Source: Argyresthia goedartella
Lineage: Eukaryota > Arthropoda > Insecta > Lepidoptera > Argyresthiidae
NCBI GenBank assembly: GCA_949825045.1
Contig: OX463820.1
Coordinates: forward strand, 6,398,501 to 6,462,500
DNA length: 64,000 nucleotides
Direction of reading: 5' to 3'
Made by a program: the position numbers and the translations under genes. Below, piece after piece: positions 26,035-37,799 of this stretch. Positions within the stretch are counted from its first letter, which is position 1. Each line of letters begins with the position of its first letter. The notes beneath the pieces were generated by a model, which did no database searches, was not told where the DNA came from, and saw only the letters and a list, made by a program, of their open reading frames with translations.

Positions 26035-26576
26035 CTATCAAATACAAAATAATAACTAAGAAGTGTGCCTCTGCTTACTGTGTACAATTGTCTATTTCTC
26101 ATAAAACTAAAAAATACAAAATAATTATTAAAATGTGTGCCTATGTTTACACTATAAAATCACCTAACTGGCTTAAAACTATCAAATATAAAATAATAAC
26201 TAAGAAGTGTGCCTCTGCTTACTCTGTACAATTGCCTTATTTTGATAAAACAAAAAAATATAAAATAATTATTATAATGTGTGCCTGTCTTTACAAAGTA
26301 CATTTACCTAAGTGGCTTAAAATTATCAAATCTCATCAAAATATCAAATATAAATTATTATTTTTTATGTCTGCTTGTGGTTACTCTGACCAACTACCAA
26401 ATCTGCATGAACCTAAATCTCGCTATAAGCAATCACAGCTAAAAATTATTATTTCATCAATCTCATTAACCAGCTTGGCCATTACTATACTTAATAATTA
26501 TAAACAACTCTTGACGCTAATTTGTTATCTTACTCAGGAATCACTTGTTTACGCTAGGGTGAGTTCCAATGGATGA
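26022..26576 (+). other. In-phase ~73-bp repeat reading frame upstream of LINE ORF2
   Basis: An open frame of about 180 codons. From 26035 it encodes a degenerate 22-25-residue repeat: YKIITKKCASAY, YKIIIKMCAYVY, YKIITKKCASAY, YKIIIIMCACLY, YKLLFFMSACGY. Units 1-2 and 3-4 form a higher-order pair. The stop (TGA 26574-26576) overlaps the ORF2 start (ATG 26569) in the string ATGGATGA. Joined across the insertion, the frame continues the repeat units at 24350-24493 without shift. I do not recognise the product; it may be an unnamed third LINE frame or only a structured RNA spacer. Confidence 0.5.
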
Positions 26577-29500
26577 AACAATTTCTATTTATTATCAAAA
26601 CTGTCAAGGTCTCAGAACCAAATTGAACACACTGAACATGAATGTTTTGTCTGAATGTTACGATATAATTGTCTTGACGGAGACATGGTTAATACCTACC
26701 ATAACGGATAATTTATTCATTGACAGTAGGTACATGGTGTTCCGGTTCGATAGGGACCGCGTAGCTACAGGTAAAAAGGACGGTGGCGGGGTACTGGTAG
26801 CGGTTAGGCGCGGCCTTCAGGCTGCCCGCTGTCCGCTGAGGCCGCCGCCCGCAACTGCTGCCCCTCTGCCCCCTAACATCGACTATGTTACCATTGAACT
26901 TCCCTCCAATAAACAAAACAAACATCATGTTCTCTGTGCAATTTACATTCCGCCTAAACAAGTCTATGACACTTATAACGTATTATTTGAATATTTGCAG
27001 TACACTCTTATGTCGTCGGACGTAGATCTATTTTATATTGCAGGAGATTTTAACTTGCCCACGATCAACTGGGAACTGGATGGATTGAATTCAGTGAAAC
27101 CTTTTCTGACAAAAGACAGTGGACTCATAGACAGACTCTGGTTGAATTTTGTATCATTCACGAATATCTTGCAAACACAATTATTTAAAAAACATCAATG
27201 AGAACGTACACTAGACTTATTCTGCAGTAACTGCCATATTCAATCATGTGAGCCCCCGCTCAGTGCGCTCGTGCCGCCTGACGCGCAGCACCCGCCCCTC
27301 CACTTGATTGTCCCAATCAACTTGTGCAGTAAGCCTATGGCAAGTCACACAGCCCCCCGACATAGGTTTGTCGAAGCGAATTTTGCGACAATCAATAATG
27401 ACCTAGGGTCCATTGATTGGCGCAAAGTTTTAAGTGACTCATCTATAGATACAGCCGTAAACATTTTTTATGAACATTTATATACAATAATAAAAGAGCG
27501 TGTACCTTGCCGGCCGGTCAAATCGGTCGAATTCCCCATTTGGTTTACCCGTCCACTTATTCATCTATTTAAAAATAAAAACAAGGCCTGGATAAAGTGG
27601 AAAACTTATAATAATCCGTCAGACTACGAAACGTTTTCTCTGTATCGTAGTCGTTTTAAAAAAAACAGTAAGGCTTGTTTTGATAAATATATAAATTCTA
27701 TAGAAGATGGACTGCAAAATGATATTAGACTTTTCTGGTCTTATGCAAAAAGTCGCAAATGCAAATGTGGTATCCCTAATACAGTAACTTTTCTAGACAA
27801 AAGCACCGATAAGCCTGAGGAGGTATCTAATTTGTTTTTACAATATTTTTGTTCCCTATACGAAACGAGTAACAAAGTCAGACATAACAGCGACATTACC
27901 TTTCCGCTTGATAATTCAAGTAATGATACTATTTCCGATTTAACCTTTTCCGAAGACAAAATTATTAAAGCTCTAAAATCCCTTGACGTGACCAAGTCCT
28001 CTGGCCCTGACGGTATTCCACCATTCTTCTTTAAACATACTGCTGATGTCATCGCTTATCCGTTGACTATCATATACATTAGATGTATTCACGAAGGGAT
28101 CTTACCTCGAATTTGGAAAACAGCTAACGTAGTACCCGTTTATAAAAATGGCAGCAAACACAATGTGGAAAACTACCGTCCTATTATTTCATTGTTGTCC
28201 ACCGTGTTCAAGTTACTCGAAAGGCTTGTCATGACGCTATTTATCCAACTTTGCATCCTGTCATCATACCTGAGCAACATGGCTTTGTTAAAAACTGGTA
28301 AACATAAGCAATCTTATTGTTTATACTAACTTTTTGTTTGAAAGTATGGATAACCGAGTTCAAGTAGACGCAGTGTATACAGGCTTCCGCAAGGCTTTTG
28401 ACAAGGTGGACCATGTTTTGCTTATGCGCAAGATTGCCTACAACTTCACTTCTTCCTCCGCTATCACCGTCTCATCTGGAGTGCTGTAATGGTACACGAG
28501 AGTCGGTACATTTGATACTTCATTCTGCGTGATAGAGGGCTAGCCCAACGCCGCGCTGGTTTGAATACGAGAATCGGTTCAGATAACGTTTGGGGGTTTT
28601 GCGTAGCTTACTGGCAAAGTTAGCAAAAAAAAAACAGAGCAGACGCGTGGGTTCATTCGTGGAAGTTCAGTTCAGGTCAGGTTTTTTTTGTCGCATTCCT
28701 GCGAGATGTGTAGAGATCAGAGCCGATTTGGCTGCGCGTTGAATAAAATTATGAATAACTTAATAATGAAAGGTTATTATGGAACGGAGAAAGCTATTAT
28801 GTTGATTGCAAATACACAATTGCGATTGAGGTATGATATGGAGGGTCTGACACCGCTAGTTTGGATAGCATTCTGGTGGTCTTAGCTACGCGCCCTAGCG
28901 GTCGGGTATGCTTAATTAATCGCAACAAGCTTTTATTGGTCAGCGATCAACAGATTCTGTGTATCGGCAGTACCAAATGATTTGAGTGATAACCTACGGT
29001 TGATCATAGTGAATATGCGTACACACAATTTGTAGAACGGCGGATCTGCATGGCATGGTTGAAATTAGACCCTGTGTAGTTAGTGATAAGAAGCTTCGCT
29101 TGGGCAGAGCGTGTTCGCAAAGGACGCATATAAATACCAGAGCATGTGAGGGGAGGGCATTGAGTCTCAGCGTCTAGCTACTGTGACAGTCGTCTTTCAC
29201 GAGTTCTAAACAGTTTTGTCTGCCGTGTTACGCGTCAGAACTATACGAATTTGTGATTGCGGAGTTTCAGTGGGTTTTCGTGAGTGTCTGAAGCACCGAG
29301 ATATACCTCGGTTCCTACCTTTATATCAACCTACCCCTAATTCCAAAACTATCCTTGGGTCGTTAGGAAAGAACTTGTAAGTCAAATATCTGAGTCTGAG
29401 TCTGGGCTTGGAGCGACCCTAAATTCCTTTTTCCTTCACCATAGGGTTCCTGGATTGGCTCTTAGGATATTCGCGGGCTAATCCTCTCCTCATTCCTTTC

Positions 29501-31653
29501 GAGTAGCGAGTTTTGTAATTCCCACACACACAGTCGTTAAACATTCAAGCACATTCAAATCAAACTCAACCATTTTCGAGTGGTGTCGATAATAGACGTG
29601 GTATAACACTAGGTTTTTAGACTAGGCTAGACAGGAGTTTAGTTGCGGCTAAACCTAGGTTGGCAGGGCATAGGGAGACTGTTTGATCAATGAGGTTCCG
29701 CGGATGGAAATAACAAATTCAGAACAAAGTTAAACCGGTGTCAACACAGATAACATATCCTGTTGATATTTTGACATTTGAGTGTTGTCGGGGACGCGCG
29801 AAGAGATCAATTTACAGTCTAAAGTTCATTGTTTAGGACCGGGTAGGTGTTTTGCATTGCCTTGGGTCAGATTGGATTCAAGTTGCATTTTTAAATTAAA
29901 TGTAAATTTCGCTGGAGGTCTAATGTGTAAGCTGAGTCGGTATATATGATTTGGCTCAGCCCAGGACGTGCTGCGGCTAGTGGAATTCATAGTTCGGTAT
30001 TTATCGAACTATGCACTTCGCTATGGTGTGGGTTAGATCTCCTAAAACAATAATGCTTGCGTTTCGATAACATCCAGCTCAAATTGCGCAGAGTTGAAGG
30101 TTTCAAAACGTTACGGACCTTTTGAGGTAACCGCTAGTTCAGAACCCATTTCGGAACTCAAATCGCAATTGTGTAAACCGGTCTTTTCGGATCGTTATTG
30201 CCGTGAACCAAATATATAATTGGAACCACCACAAGCCGCTACTAGCGAGCACATGAAATATCATTGAGTACTCACGTCGTAAAACTACGACGGATATCTA
30301 TACGATATCACAAACAAATATTATAAACTGTGGTCGACCACTAAAACTAAAACAAAAGATGTTCCAATGCGCTCATATATACAAAAACCAGATGGTGCCA
30401 TCACATAAAATATAACAACGATCGTTCTGGCGCAATACACCGCTGACTGATGTGAATTACCGGCTCGCGGACATATATGCTTTCTCTGTCTAACTTGAAA
30501 CTGTAACTTCCTGAACCAAACTTCGTTCGACTATTGTACGCCTAACGGATTTCTCAACGAACGAGAAATTCAGACTTATCATTCTTACTTACAAATCTTA
30601 CAGCTGAATCGGGTCCTCTCATTTTGGGATAGACAGAATAGACGATCATAGCTACTGATAGCGGCGGCTCCGACCTTGGCCTGTTTGCCGGTACAGTGCC
30701 CCAGGGGTCCATTTTGGGCCTACTTCTCTTCATTTTGTTTATAAATGATATATACAAATGTTTTAAACACTGCAATTATCTATTATACGCTGACGACCTC
30801 AAAATGTACCGAAGGGTTTATACAGAACAGGACTCACTATTGATTCAACAAGATCTTGACCGTTTGTCTACTTTTTGTACTGAAAACAGATTGCAGCTAA
30901 GCATACGTAAATGTAAAACTATAACCTTTACAAAAAAATATATGTAGTAAAATATACTTACAGCTTACTTAACATTCCACTTGATAAGGTTTCAGATATA
31001 AAAGATCTCGGCATAATTTTGGACGCTAAACTTAATCGGGATGTACACAAAAATAGTATTATCAGTAAAGCCTTCCAGTTATATGGTTTTGTAATGCGCA
31101 CATGCAATAACTTTAAACGCTCAGCCTCATACCTAAGTCTATTTAAATCCTTAATTAGGTCTCAATTAGAATATGCTACGCCCATCTGGAACCCCTATTA
31201 TGATAAGTTTAATGAATGTATTGAATCGGTGCAGCGTAAGTTCATTCGTTCTGTAAATTATAGATGTCTTCATTCTAGAATTTCTTATCACAAGTCGCTT
31301 ACCAAGTACTCTTTACTTTCTTTGAAAGATCGTCGACTGTTTTTGGACTCTATGCTTCTATACAATATAACACACAATAAATTTGATTGTTCTTATATGT
31401 AAATGTAAATATATGCTATAGAATACCAAGTGCTTCTCAGCGCATCAGAGACACATATCCTCATCGATTGTTTGTGACCAAACTATGCAGAACAAATGCA
31501 GGCAAGAGAGCCCCATTGTATAGACTACTGCACTCTTACAACGAGTTTTTCTTCGGTGTTGACATATTTTCTTTGTCTCCTGGTAGATACAAAATGTCAA
31601 TATTGAACATAATTATAACAAAGATAGTTAAGTGGTTTAGCTTATACACTTAA
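26569..31653 (+). pseudogene. LINE ORF2 (endonuclease and reverse transcriptase), broken
   Basis: AP-endonuclease motifs: IYYQNCQGLRTKL, VLTETWL, GGGVLVAVRRG and IAGDFNLP. After an in-frame TGA (27199-27201) the frame continues with RTLDLFCSN. The RT domain follows: DVTKSSGPDGIPPFFFK, TANVVPVYKNGSK..NYRPI, then a frameshift near 28300, FRKAFDKVDHVLL, the solo LTR insertion at 28485-30695, and PQGSILGLLLFILFINDIY with YADD at about 30785. The thumb and C-terminal region continue to 31653 (SLTKYSLLSLKDRRLFLDSM) with further shifts near 30945 and 31390. The RT motif SSGV/PQGS is restored when the LTR and one gtgc are removed. Confidence 0.85.
28485..30695. mobile_element. Solo LTR (2.2 kb) of a Ty3/gypsy-like element
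   Basis: Starts TGTAATGGTACACGAG and ends TTTGCCGGTACA, so TG...CA ends, with gtgc on both sides (28481-28484, 30696-30699). A second copy lies at 60692-62806 with a different duplication (atag). The 4-bp duplication fits Ty3/gypsy-type integrases. A TATAAATA box lies at 29129-29136 with a start-like sequence about 30 bases on (cattgagtctcagcgt). No coding sequence is seen. Over 2 kb is long for an insect LTR. Confidence 0.85.
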
Positions 31654-31922
31654 AAAAAATTGTAGGATGTACCTATTTTATAATAAAATTATACATTTTA
31701 CATTATTATTACTAGCTATGATAATGTTTATAGTACCTATACCTACCTAGTTACATTTATTTATTTTTGTGAAAACAGTATCTTAATTTTTTAATTCTGT
31801 GTGATTTATCTGTGGAAAACGGTGCTGGTTGTACAATAACCTAATTTTACTTAATGCTACTTCGATAATCTAGTACTATCTATTGTACAATTTTTTGTTT
31901 TTCCCAATAAAATAAAATAAAA
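31654..31922 (+). other. 3' UTR and tail of the LINE
   Basis: AT-rich, ending in repeated aataaaat units directly before the monomer sequence ttagtgtgtcgtgagtgg. No other feature. Confidence 0.65.
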
Positions 31923-32769
31923 TTAGTGTGTCGTGAGTGGTAAATGTGACCGAAAAGCCAATTTTGTGTGTCCACGGGTTTCAGAGATATTCCATTTCCT
32001 GCTAGGATCACGTTTGACCAAATGCTGGTTTGAGAAAACTACTGAACACACAAATCTTGCCAGCTGCATAAATATTCGTGGTAATTTGTGTGGAATTACT
32101 TTTTTCAATTATCACACCGTTTGGGAGTCTTTGGTAAATCTTTAAAATACCTAAAAGGCTTTAGTATCTCCCTAAAAAGCAACGCAGAGTCAAATGTCGA
32201 GATACACCTAACGATACATCTTACTCAATACTATCGCTGCACCGAATTTCAATAAGCTGTTTCACCAAAACAACAACTTTAGAGAAGAATTTGCACGAAA
32301 ATATTTGGACCCCCAAATAAGCAGAATGTACTTTATTTACAGCAAAAATTTTAGCAGCATTTAGTGTGTAGTTACTAACTTTTAAAACCAAAAAGTTGTA
32401 GAAATACATTCTTTTTTGAAAATTGAAATTGGACAATAAAACGACCAATTTAAAGTCATGATCCAAAAGCGTCCGTGCAGTACTTGAGACGTACCATCCT
32501 CATTTTGTAGCGTTATATGCGGTACAATGATGTGGAAAACTTGTTAGTGACTAAATGATAATAATACCTGCAAATAACTTCCCAAGATGAAACTCACCTA
32601 AGTAGTACATGCCCACCTAACCATAATGGTAATAAATAATAACAGTGTAATGTTTAATTTAACAGCTTGTTGGAATTAAAACTGAAAAAGTATTCTGCGC
32701 GCACAGTCCAATTGTTTGTTTGCTTGCAAATTGCAAAATACCAGCGTGTATGGATTAGCACTTATACAC

Positions 32770-33050
32770 ATACATAGCGTCACGCCTTTCCCATACGGGA
32801 TGGCAGCTGCACAATTGTGCCCACGTTCAGCCAGTTATTCAATACTCTATTTTGCATGACAGGGGGCTAGCCCATCGCCGCAGCTATGGAGTAATGAAGG
32901 ATTCCTCACGATGTTTTCCATCACCGTCCGTCCGTATATTGTACTTAAGATAAATTAATTATCTCTAAGATAAAGATAATATCTTTAAGATAAATTAATT
33001 ATCTCATTGGTACTTGGTCACGAATCAAACTTGCGTCTCCTGCACCACGA
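32770..33050 (-). repeat. tRNA-related SINE-like copy
   Basis: Contains the reverse of the block ctgcggcgatgggctagccc and, near 33015-33050, the reverse of a tRNA-like head (cttcgtggtgcaggagacgc; agtttgattcgtgacc resembles an RNA polymerase III B box). Its counterpart at 59417-59660 is clearer. Confidence 0.6.
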
Positions 33051-33408
33051 AGCCATTATATTCCTACTTATTTTTTAACTATTTCGTCTTAACCTTGAAT
33101 TACCTACTCAAAGGCGCCGAAAAACGTCGTTTGCACTAGTGAAAAGTTGAGTTTTTATCAAATCTTAAAGTTGGTAAATGGTTATACTTAGGTAAGTGCA
33201 GTGTAGTGTGTTTGTTTTTTTAATACCTAACTTGGTAGGTAGGTAGGTTCTAAATGATGTGTTATTTGATGAATTTATGATTAGAACGGTAGAATAATTA
33301 TGTACCTACGTACTTACTAGATAGGGTTTTTGATTTGCAAAAAATAAGTACCTGCCTGCCTACATGTAGCTTAAACATATGAAAAGTTACGATCTGATCC
33401 AGTTACCA

Positions 33409-34357
33409 CAGCGTGACCACATTTAAATCGGACAATCTACTTCTGCGGTTTTCGAAAACTACCAAAATCTACCAGAGCTTTGGTCAAAATCTACCACAAA
33501 AGTACCTTCTTCTTCTAACATGATAGGTAAATAAAATATAGATTAAATAAAACTAAATGACAATATTATTTATTCCTCTTTATCTTTATTATTTTTAATA
33601 TCTTTATACAAAATTGTATCCGTCACGCATTTCAACATTTGAGAATCGGGTACAAAATCTGTGCATGGTGTGACGCCTGGCATGGAGAATCGCGGCTACA
33701 TTTTTATTTATAAACCTATTTTGATCTTTGGTTTTGATTCTATTAATTTCTGAAAATATTCTCTCGTATTTAACATCAGAAACTGGAAGAATGAGCATGT
33801 CTTTGGCAAATTTAGATATATTTTTGTACTTTAACAACTTACTAATGTCCTCCCAGAACTGTTCAACATTTATTGTAGGAGCAGATGCACTACTGGAGGA
33901 AGACATGAGGTTTATCACTTGGGCATCAAATTTCATTTCTCTCACACGTCACACGAACCCGTGTCTTCCCTCCCTCACTAAAGTCACCTGTTATTCACTC
34001 ACAACCTACCTATCATACATATATTTGTTTCTTTCTCGCATATCCTTAACTCCGTTTTTGTGAAAGAGAGCGCCGACTTACTCTTTGGCGCCGACAGTAG
34101 ATAATACTACGGATGCAAACGTGCATGAATAGTTATTAATCTGTGTTAGGGGAATTATCCATATTAATACTCCTCTATGGTGTTAGTATATGAAATATAG
34201 GGTTACTTGACCCAAAATCTACCAAATCTACTGGCGGAAAATTAAAAAATTCTTAAATATACCAAATACTACCAAAATTATTTTCACTACCAAAACAAAG
34301 CCCAAATCGAGTCAAATCTACCAAAAAAGTAGAAATCTACCACATGTGGTCACGCTG
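33409..34357 (-). mobile_element. hAT element, internally deleted, 949 bp
   Basis: The ends CAGCGTGACCACAT are inverted repeats of 14 bp. The 8-bp target duplication agttacca is perfect (33401-33408 and 34358-34365). The inverted paralogue at 58460-58490 reads straight through with one copy of the site, a true empty site. The interior has repeated ctaccaaa-type motifs near both ends and the C-terminal part of the transposase on the minus strand. Confidence 0.93.
33604..33945 (-). pseudogene. hAT transposase, C-terminal dimerisation domain
   Basis: A 113-codon frame with the hAT dimerisation signature: VEQFWEDISKLLKYKNISKF, AKDMLILPVSDVKYERIFSE and NRIKTKDQNRFINKNVAAIL. The catalytic part and BED finger are missing, so the copy is non-autonomous. 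The domain itself is free of stops. Confidence 0.88.
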
Positions 34358-34569
34358 AGTTACCATTTCTGGACTAGTTCCTACCCGTGCCTATTTCGTC
34401 CGTCATAAAGGATTGCGCTCTGCCCACAGACTTGAATAGTAGGGACAGGGCACGGAGTGCTTGAAAGTGTCGCTACAAAAACAGTACAAAATCGGGAAAA
34501 TTGGACTGTTTGCAATCAGTCGCGTTTGGACGGTGACAGCCGATTGAAATATCGGCGGCAAAAACAAAA

Positions 34570-34646
34570 ATGGTGACCTGCGACGTAAAAAGGTGTAAAT
34601 CATACCCAAATCGCAAAACACAAAAACAGGGAGTGTCGTATCACAA
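34570..34646 (+). CDS. THAP domain first exon of the P-like element
   Basis: ATG followed by VTCDVKRCKSYPNRKTQK and GVSYH, ending in a good donor (CACAA|GTAAGT). The Cys pair (C-x4-C) is in the THAP position. The exon is 77 nt with phase 2, exactly like the first exon of the THAP remnant at 19940-20016. It is intact, but I found no second exon (FP..., C..H) downstream. Confidence 0.7.
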
Positions 34647-34799
34647 GTAAGTATTATATTTTCAATTACTATTGGCTTTAAATTGATTATCTATAAAATA
34701 TTGTTCTCGAAAAAATCCTCAAACGAAAATCAACCATTCGACTGACGTAACTTTGTAGCGACGCGCGACGCAACAGAATAATATAAGGATAAATAATCT

Positions 34800-35010
34800 A
34801 ACCGGATGTCCTAACGGTGATGGAAAACATCGTGATGAAATCTTCATTACTCCGGCTTCATTACATTAGCTGCGGCGATGGGCTTGCCCCCTGACACGCA
34901 AGATGGAGTATTAAATCACTAGCTAAGTGGGCACAGACCGGCACAGTTGTGCCTCTGCCAGCCCGTATGGGAAAAGGCGTGACGCTATGTTACGCGTGTA
35001 ATGTATTGCT
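34800..35010 (+). repeat. SINE-like copy nested in the P-like element
   Basis: The order is ctaacggtgatggaaaacat, agctgcggcgatgggcttgc, ggagtattaaatcactagct, and tatgggaaaaggcgtgacgc, the same as the copy at 59490-59660. Confidence 0.65.
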
Positions 35011-35975
35011 AAATACTCTATTTTATACACGATGACTTAATCAGTGATATCAGGTACCAATTTTCATAACTTTTTCTATGATTAGGTATTTTATTATTTA
35101 TAAATCAAAATCAAGATCTTAAATTTCAAGTCACGCTACTAATGTGTATCTGTGAGCTTACATCCTCTTTCATAATTTAACGGCAAAGACAAAAATTTAT
35201 ATGCCTATTTAATTATGTTTCAACTTTTTATATATTAAACATGAGGTAATTGCGTGAGACCTCGCCCCTTAAGTAAAATTTTAGCTAGATATATTTTATT
35301 TCTACTCCTAATCACCGATTAAAAGTCACCGGGTATTTGAGAGTTATCCATAGATCAACTTTCCTAATATTGTGTCTATACACCACAATTCGGAACGTGA
35401 CCGAACGTGACGCCGTTACAATTTTTCGTACTGTCTTGGTTCCGACGAATTCCGACAGGGGCGCTATTTTTCTTAGCCTCAAAATGGTAAGAAATTGAGT
35501 ACGGGAAGGCCTATCCTTAGTATTTATATCGATGGCTCTGCCTATTATTATTGGATATCTAGCAGATAGGAGGTAGGCACCTAGAAACTCGACATTTTGC
35601 AGTACCTATTCTAGTAGGTAGGTATGTGTTATCTAAGACTTCTACTGGTAAATATGTAGGTAGGTTAGTCTGTTATCAATGATTCAGCCAGGAACTGTAG
35701 TGTAGTAGAAATCGTTCGTAGATATCTTTGTTGTGTTGATAGGGGTAAGGGAAAAGCAGACGGGGAACAGACGACGACGACGGCCGCAGCAGAGGCCAGT
35801 GCGCGCTACTCCGCCGCGGGTTTGATTGAAGTGCCGACAGCGCTGCCCCAAATCGTTTGATAGAATTGCCGACACAGCGAGTGCGGCCGACCAAAGCAGC
35901 CGAAGGCCGCGCGCGCGCGCCGATGTGGGAGTGTAAACTCACACTACGACATTGTGATGTGGATTGACCCGCCTG

Positions 35976-36328
35976 CCAAGGTTTTTGATGAATGAGACAC
36001 CCAAAAAATGTTAGAAGTGCATTTTATTGACCAATAAGGAGACTTCATTTGACAACTGCGTTGTGGCGTCGGAGCTTGTACAGTTTGAACAAAAATTGAA
36101 CTAATTCCTCAGAACTCAGCTGATCGCAGTTTTTTGTGGGTTATCTACAAGAAAAAAATCACTTCGGAACAAAGTTCATAAGAAAAAGTTGTTTATATTA
36201 ATGGGTACTATCATGCCCTAAAAAGTGGTCAGCTAATTAAAAGTCATCTGTATATCGTTCAGCAAATATTCAATGACTTACTCTAGGTTTATAGCCTTAA
36301 TAAATGTTTTAAACCCTTGCATGGGTAA
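35976..36328. other. No recognisable gene
   Basis: Sequence between the composite repeat and a LINE fragment. No similarity or structure recognised. Confidence 0.35.
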
Positions 36329-36951
36329 TTGATCAATTCCCTGTGGAAACATATTGTGACAGACAGTAACCTGAATTGGAAAGGACATGTTGAAGTTCTT
36401 GAAGGTAGACTCAGCAGTTTCTGCTACGCATTGCGGTCTTTGAGGAGGATATCGACAAAAACAGCCGCTCTACAGGCTTACTTTGCGTTCTTTCACTCTA
36501 GGGTTCCATATGGTCTAGCAGTTTGTGAGGGTAGTGTCGATATTAAAAAGATTTTCATATTACAAAAAAGGGCCATTCTATTCTTGACGACCTAAAGTAC
36601 AGTATGGATTCGTGCCGCTGCTCATTTAAAAACGTCAAGATTCATACCATTACAGCACTCTACATAACAGAGTTATGCAAGTTGGTTAGGCGCTACCCTG
36701 AAAATTTTTCTCAGAGGCTGCCTGGTATAAGTGAAAGACTGAATAATAGAACAAAACTGAATTTAAAAGTCCCAATGAGTAGAACAGTTTTGCATACACG
36801 GACTACAAAGGTGACCGCAATTAAAGTGTACAATAAGCTACCTAAAGACATCAAAGCTTTACCTGGAAATTATTTTTTTAATGAACTTAATAAATATCTG
36901 TTAGAAATGTCTCCATATGACTTATGTGAATATTATAATTATAAAAGCTGA
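36329..36951 (+). pseudogene. LINE reverse transcriptase C-terminal fragment
   Basis: Thumb and C-terminal part only: DSNLNWKGHVEVLEGRLSSF, YALRSLRRISTKTAALQAYF, PYGLAVCEGSVDIKKIFILQ, then after a break ITELCKLVRRYPENF and VYNKLPKDIKALPGNYFFNE. Same family as the minus-strand LINE at 15.1-17 kb. Confidence 0.8.
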
Positions 36952-37142
36952 CTTAACTGTATCCAATGTATATGAAGATGTAAAAAAAATATCCATAATA
37001 ATAAATTTATATTCTTTAGGATTTTATTATTGAAATTACCTTGTTACCTTATTTTAATTTTGTATCGTATGTGTCAAGTATTGTAGTTTTAAATTAGGTG
37101 CTATACCCATATGGGTAAAATTACATTGATACATTATTTATT

Positions 37143-37560
37143 CTAAGATCTACATAACGTGTAATTTATGGAAATAAAGAAATATGAAAAGTGTATACAG
37201 TTCCCCAAAAATGAACTATTAACCTCCTGCAACCGAAATCTAGGTAAATTCAGTTTATTTTTATTTCTAGTGTTGAAATTATGTACATCGCAATTTTTGA
37301 CAAAGGTGATGATATTTTTCCGAACATACAATAAGTTTTCATATATGTATTGAAAAGCCACTATATGAATATCGATCTCCCTAAATCGTTCCCGGAGAGA
37401 ATCGCGGGATTTCATATTATACATATTTGGAACGAATTGCTCTCTTCTGTAGCACAAATACCGATTGTATCACAACAGGATGCCATATGACACAATGCTG
37501 TGAAAGTAACTGAAACATACTAATCTTGCAGTGGCTTCATCAGTCATCAGATAGCCAGTG
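37143..37560 (-). pseudogene. LINE C-terminal fragment, opposite strand
   Basis: Readable pieces FVPNMYNMKSRDSLRERFRE, YIYENLLYVRKNI and LPRFRLQEVNSSFLGNCIHF match the same LINE C-terminus. It lies tail to tail with the copy ending at 36951. Confidence 0.7.
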
Positions 37561-37799
37561 GCGGCGGCTCTGTGTAGCTGGTTGCAAGTTGCAACCCTTT
37601 CTCAAATATGGCTAGGGTGGTGATGGCTGGTGCGGGTGCACAAGTCATACTCGGCGCTGAACAGGCGCTGCTTGGGGTCCAATCTGGTTTCTCAAACGTT
37701 ATGTTCATTACGGCTATTGTTGGTTCTTTTTATGTCTTTGTCATATTGTTATTTTGAGATATCTTATTGGCACTTATAGATATGATGTTATAATGAAAT

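Larger units (their letters stand above)
23741..31922 (+). mobile_element. jockey-type LINE, 5'-truncated, with two nested insertions
   Basis: Inserted in a satellite monomer: catttagt on the left, (a)attagtgtgtcgtgag on the right, so the duplication is at least ttagt. It contains the end of ORF1, a repeat-filled inter-ORF segment, ORF2 with endonuclease and reverse transcriptase, a 3' UTR and an (AATAAAAT)-type tail. Nested in it are a 16-bp-repeat element (24494-26034) and a solo LTR (28485-30695). Without them the LINE is about 4.4 kb. Confidence 0.85.
34425..35534 (+). mobile_element. P-like element, 1.1 kb, non-autonomous
   Basis: Starts CACAGACTTGAATAGTAGGG and ends (reverse) CATCGATATAAATACTAAGG, so it has CA...TG ends with diverged inverted repeats (18 of 27 match). 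The 8-bp duplication gctctgcc lies at 34417-34424 and 35535-35542. The inverted paralogue near 58395-58420 has this site once (gctgtgcc in reverse), an empty site. It contains a THAP exon and a SINE-like copy but no transposase core. Size of duplication, ends and THAP exon together point to the P superfamily. Confidence 0.8.
31923..35975. repeat. Composite repeat, left copy (inverted relative to 57.8-60.3 kb)
   Basis: Begins with the rest of monomer 4 (to about 32105). A module with ccgtttgggagtctttggta and atgatccaaaagcgtccgtg (32105-32480) follows, then a SINE-like copy in reverse, and a GC-rich end near 35700-35930 (tttgattgaagtgccgacag). An inverted copy with these parts in the opposite order is at 57780-60330. 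This copy carries two extra transposons (33409-34357 and 34425-35534) absent from the other one. The short module also occurs at 40640-40840 (inverted) and 41590-42060. Confidence 0.8.

Noticed and set aside
25453..26102. Minus-strand open frames over the second 16-bp array
   Set aside because: The same 16-bp repeat read in reverse; no domain.
37560..37760. Small plus-strand reading frame (MARVVMAGAGAQ...)
   Set aside because: Lies between opposed LINE fragments, with no start context or relatives that I recognise.
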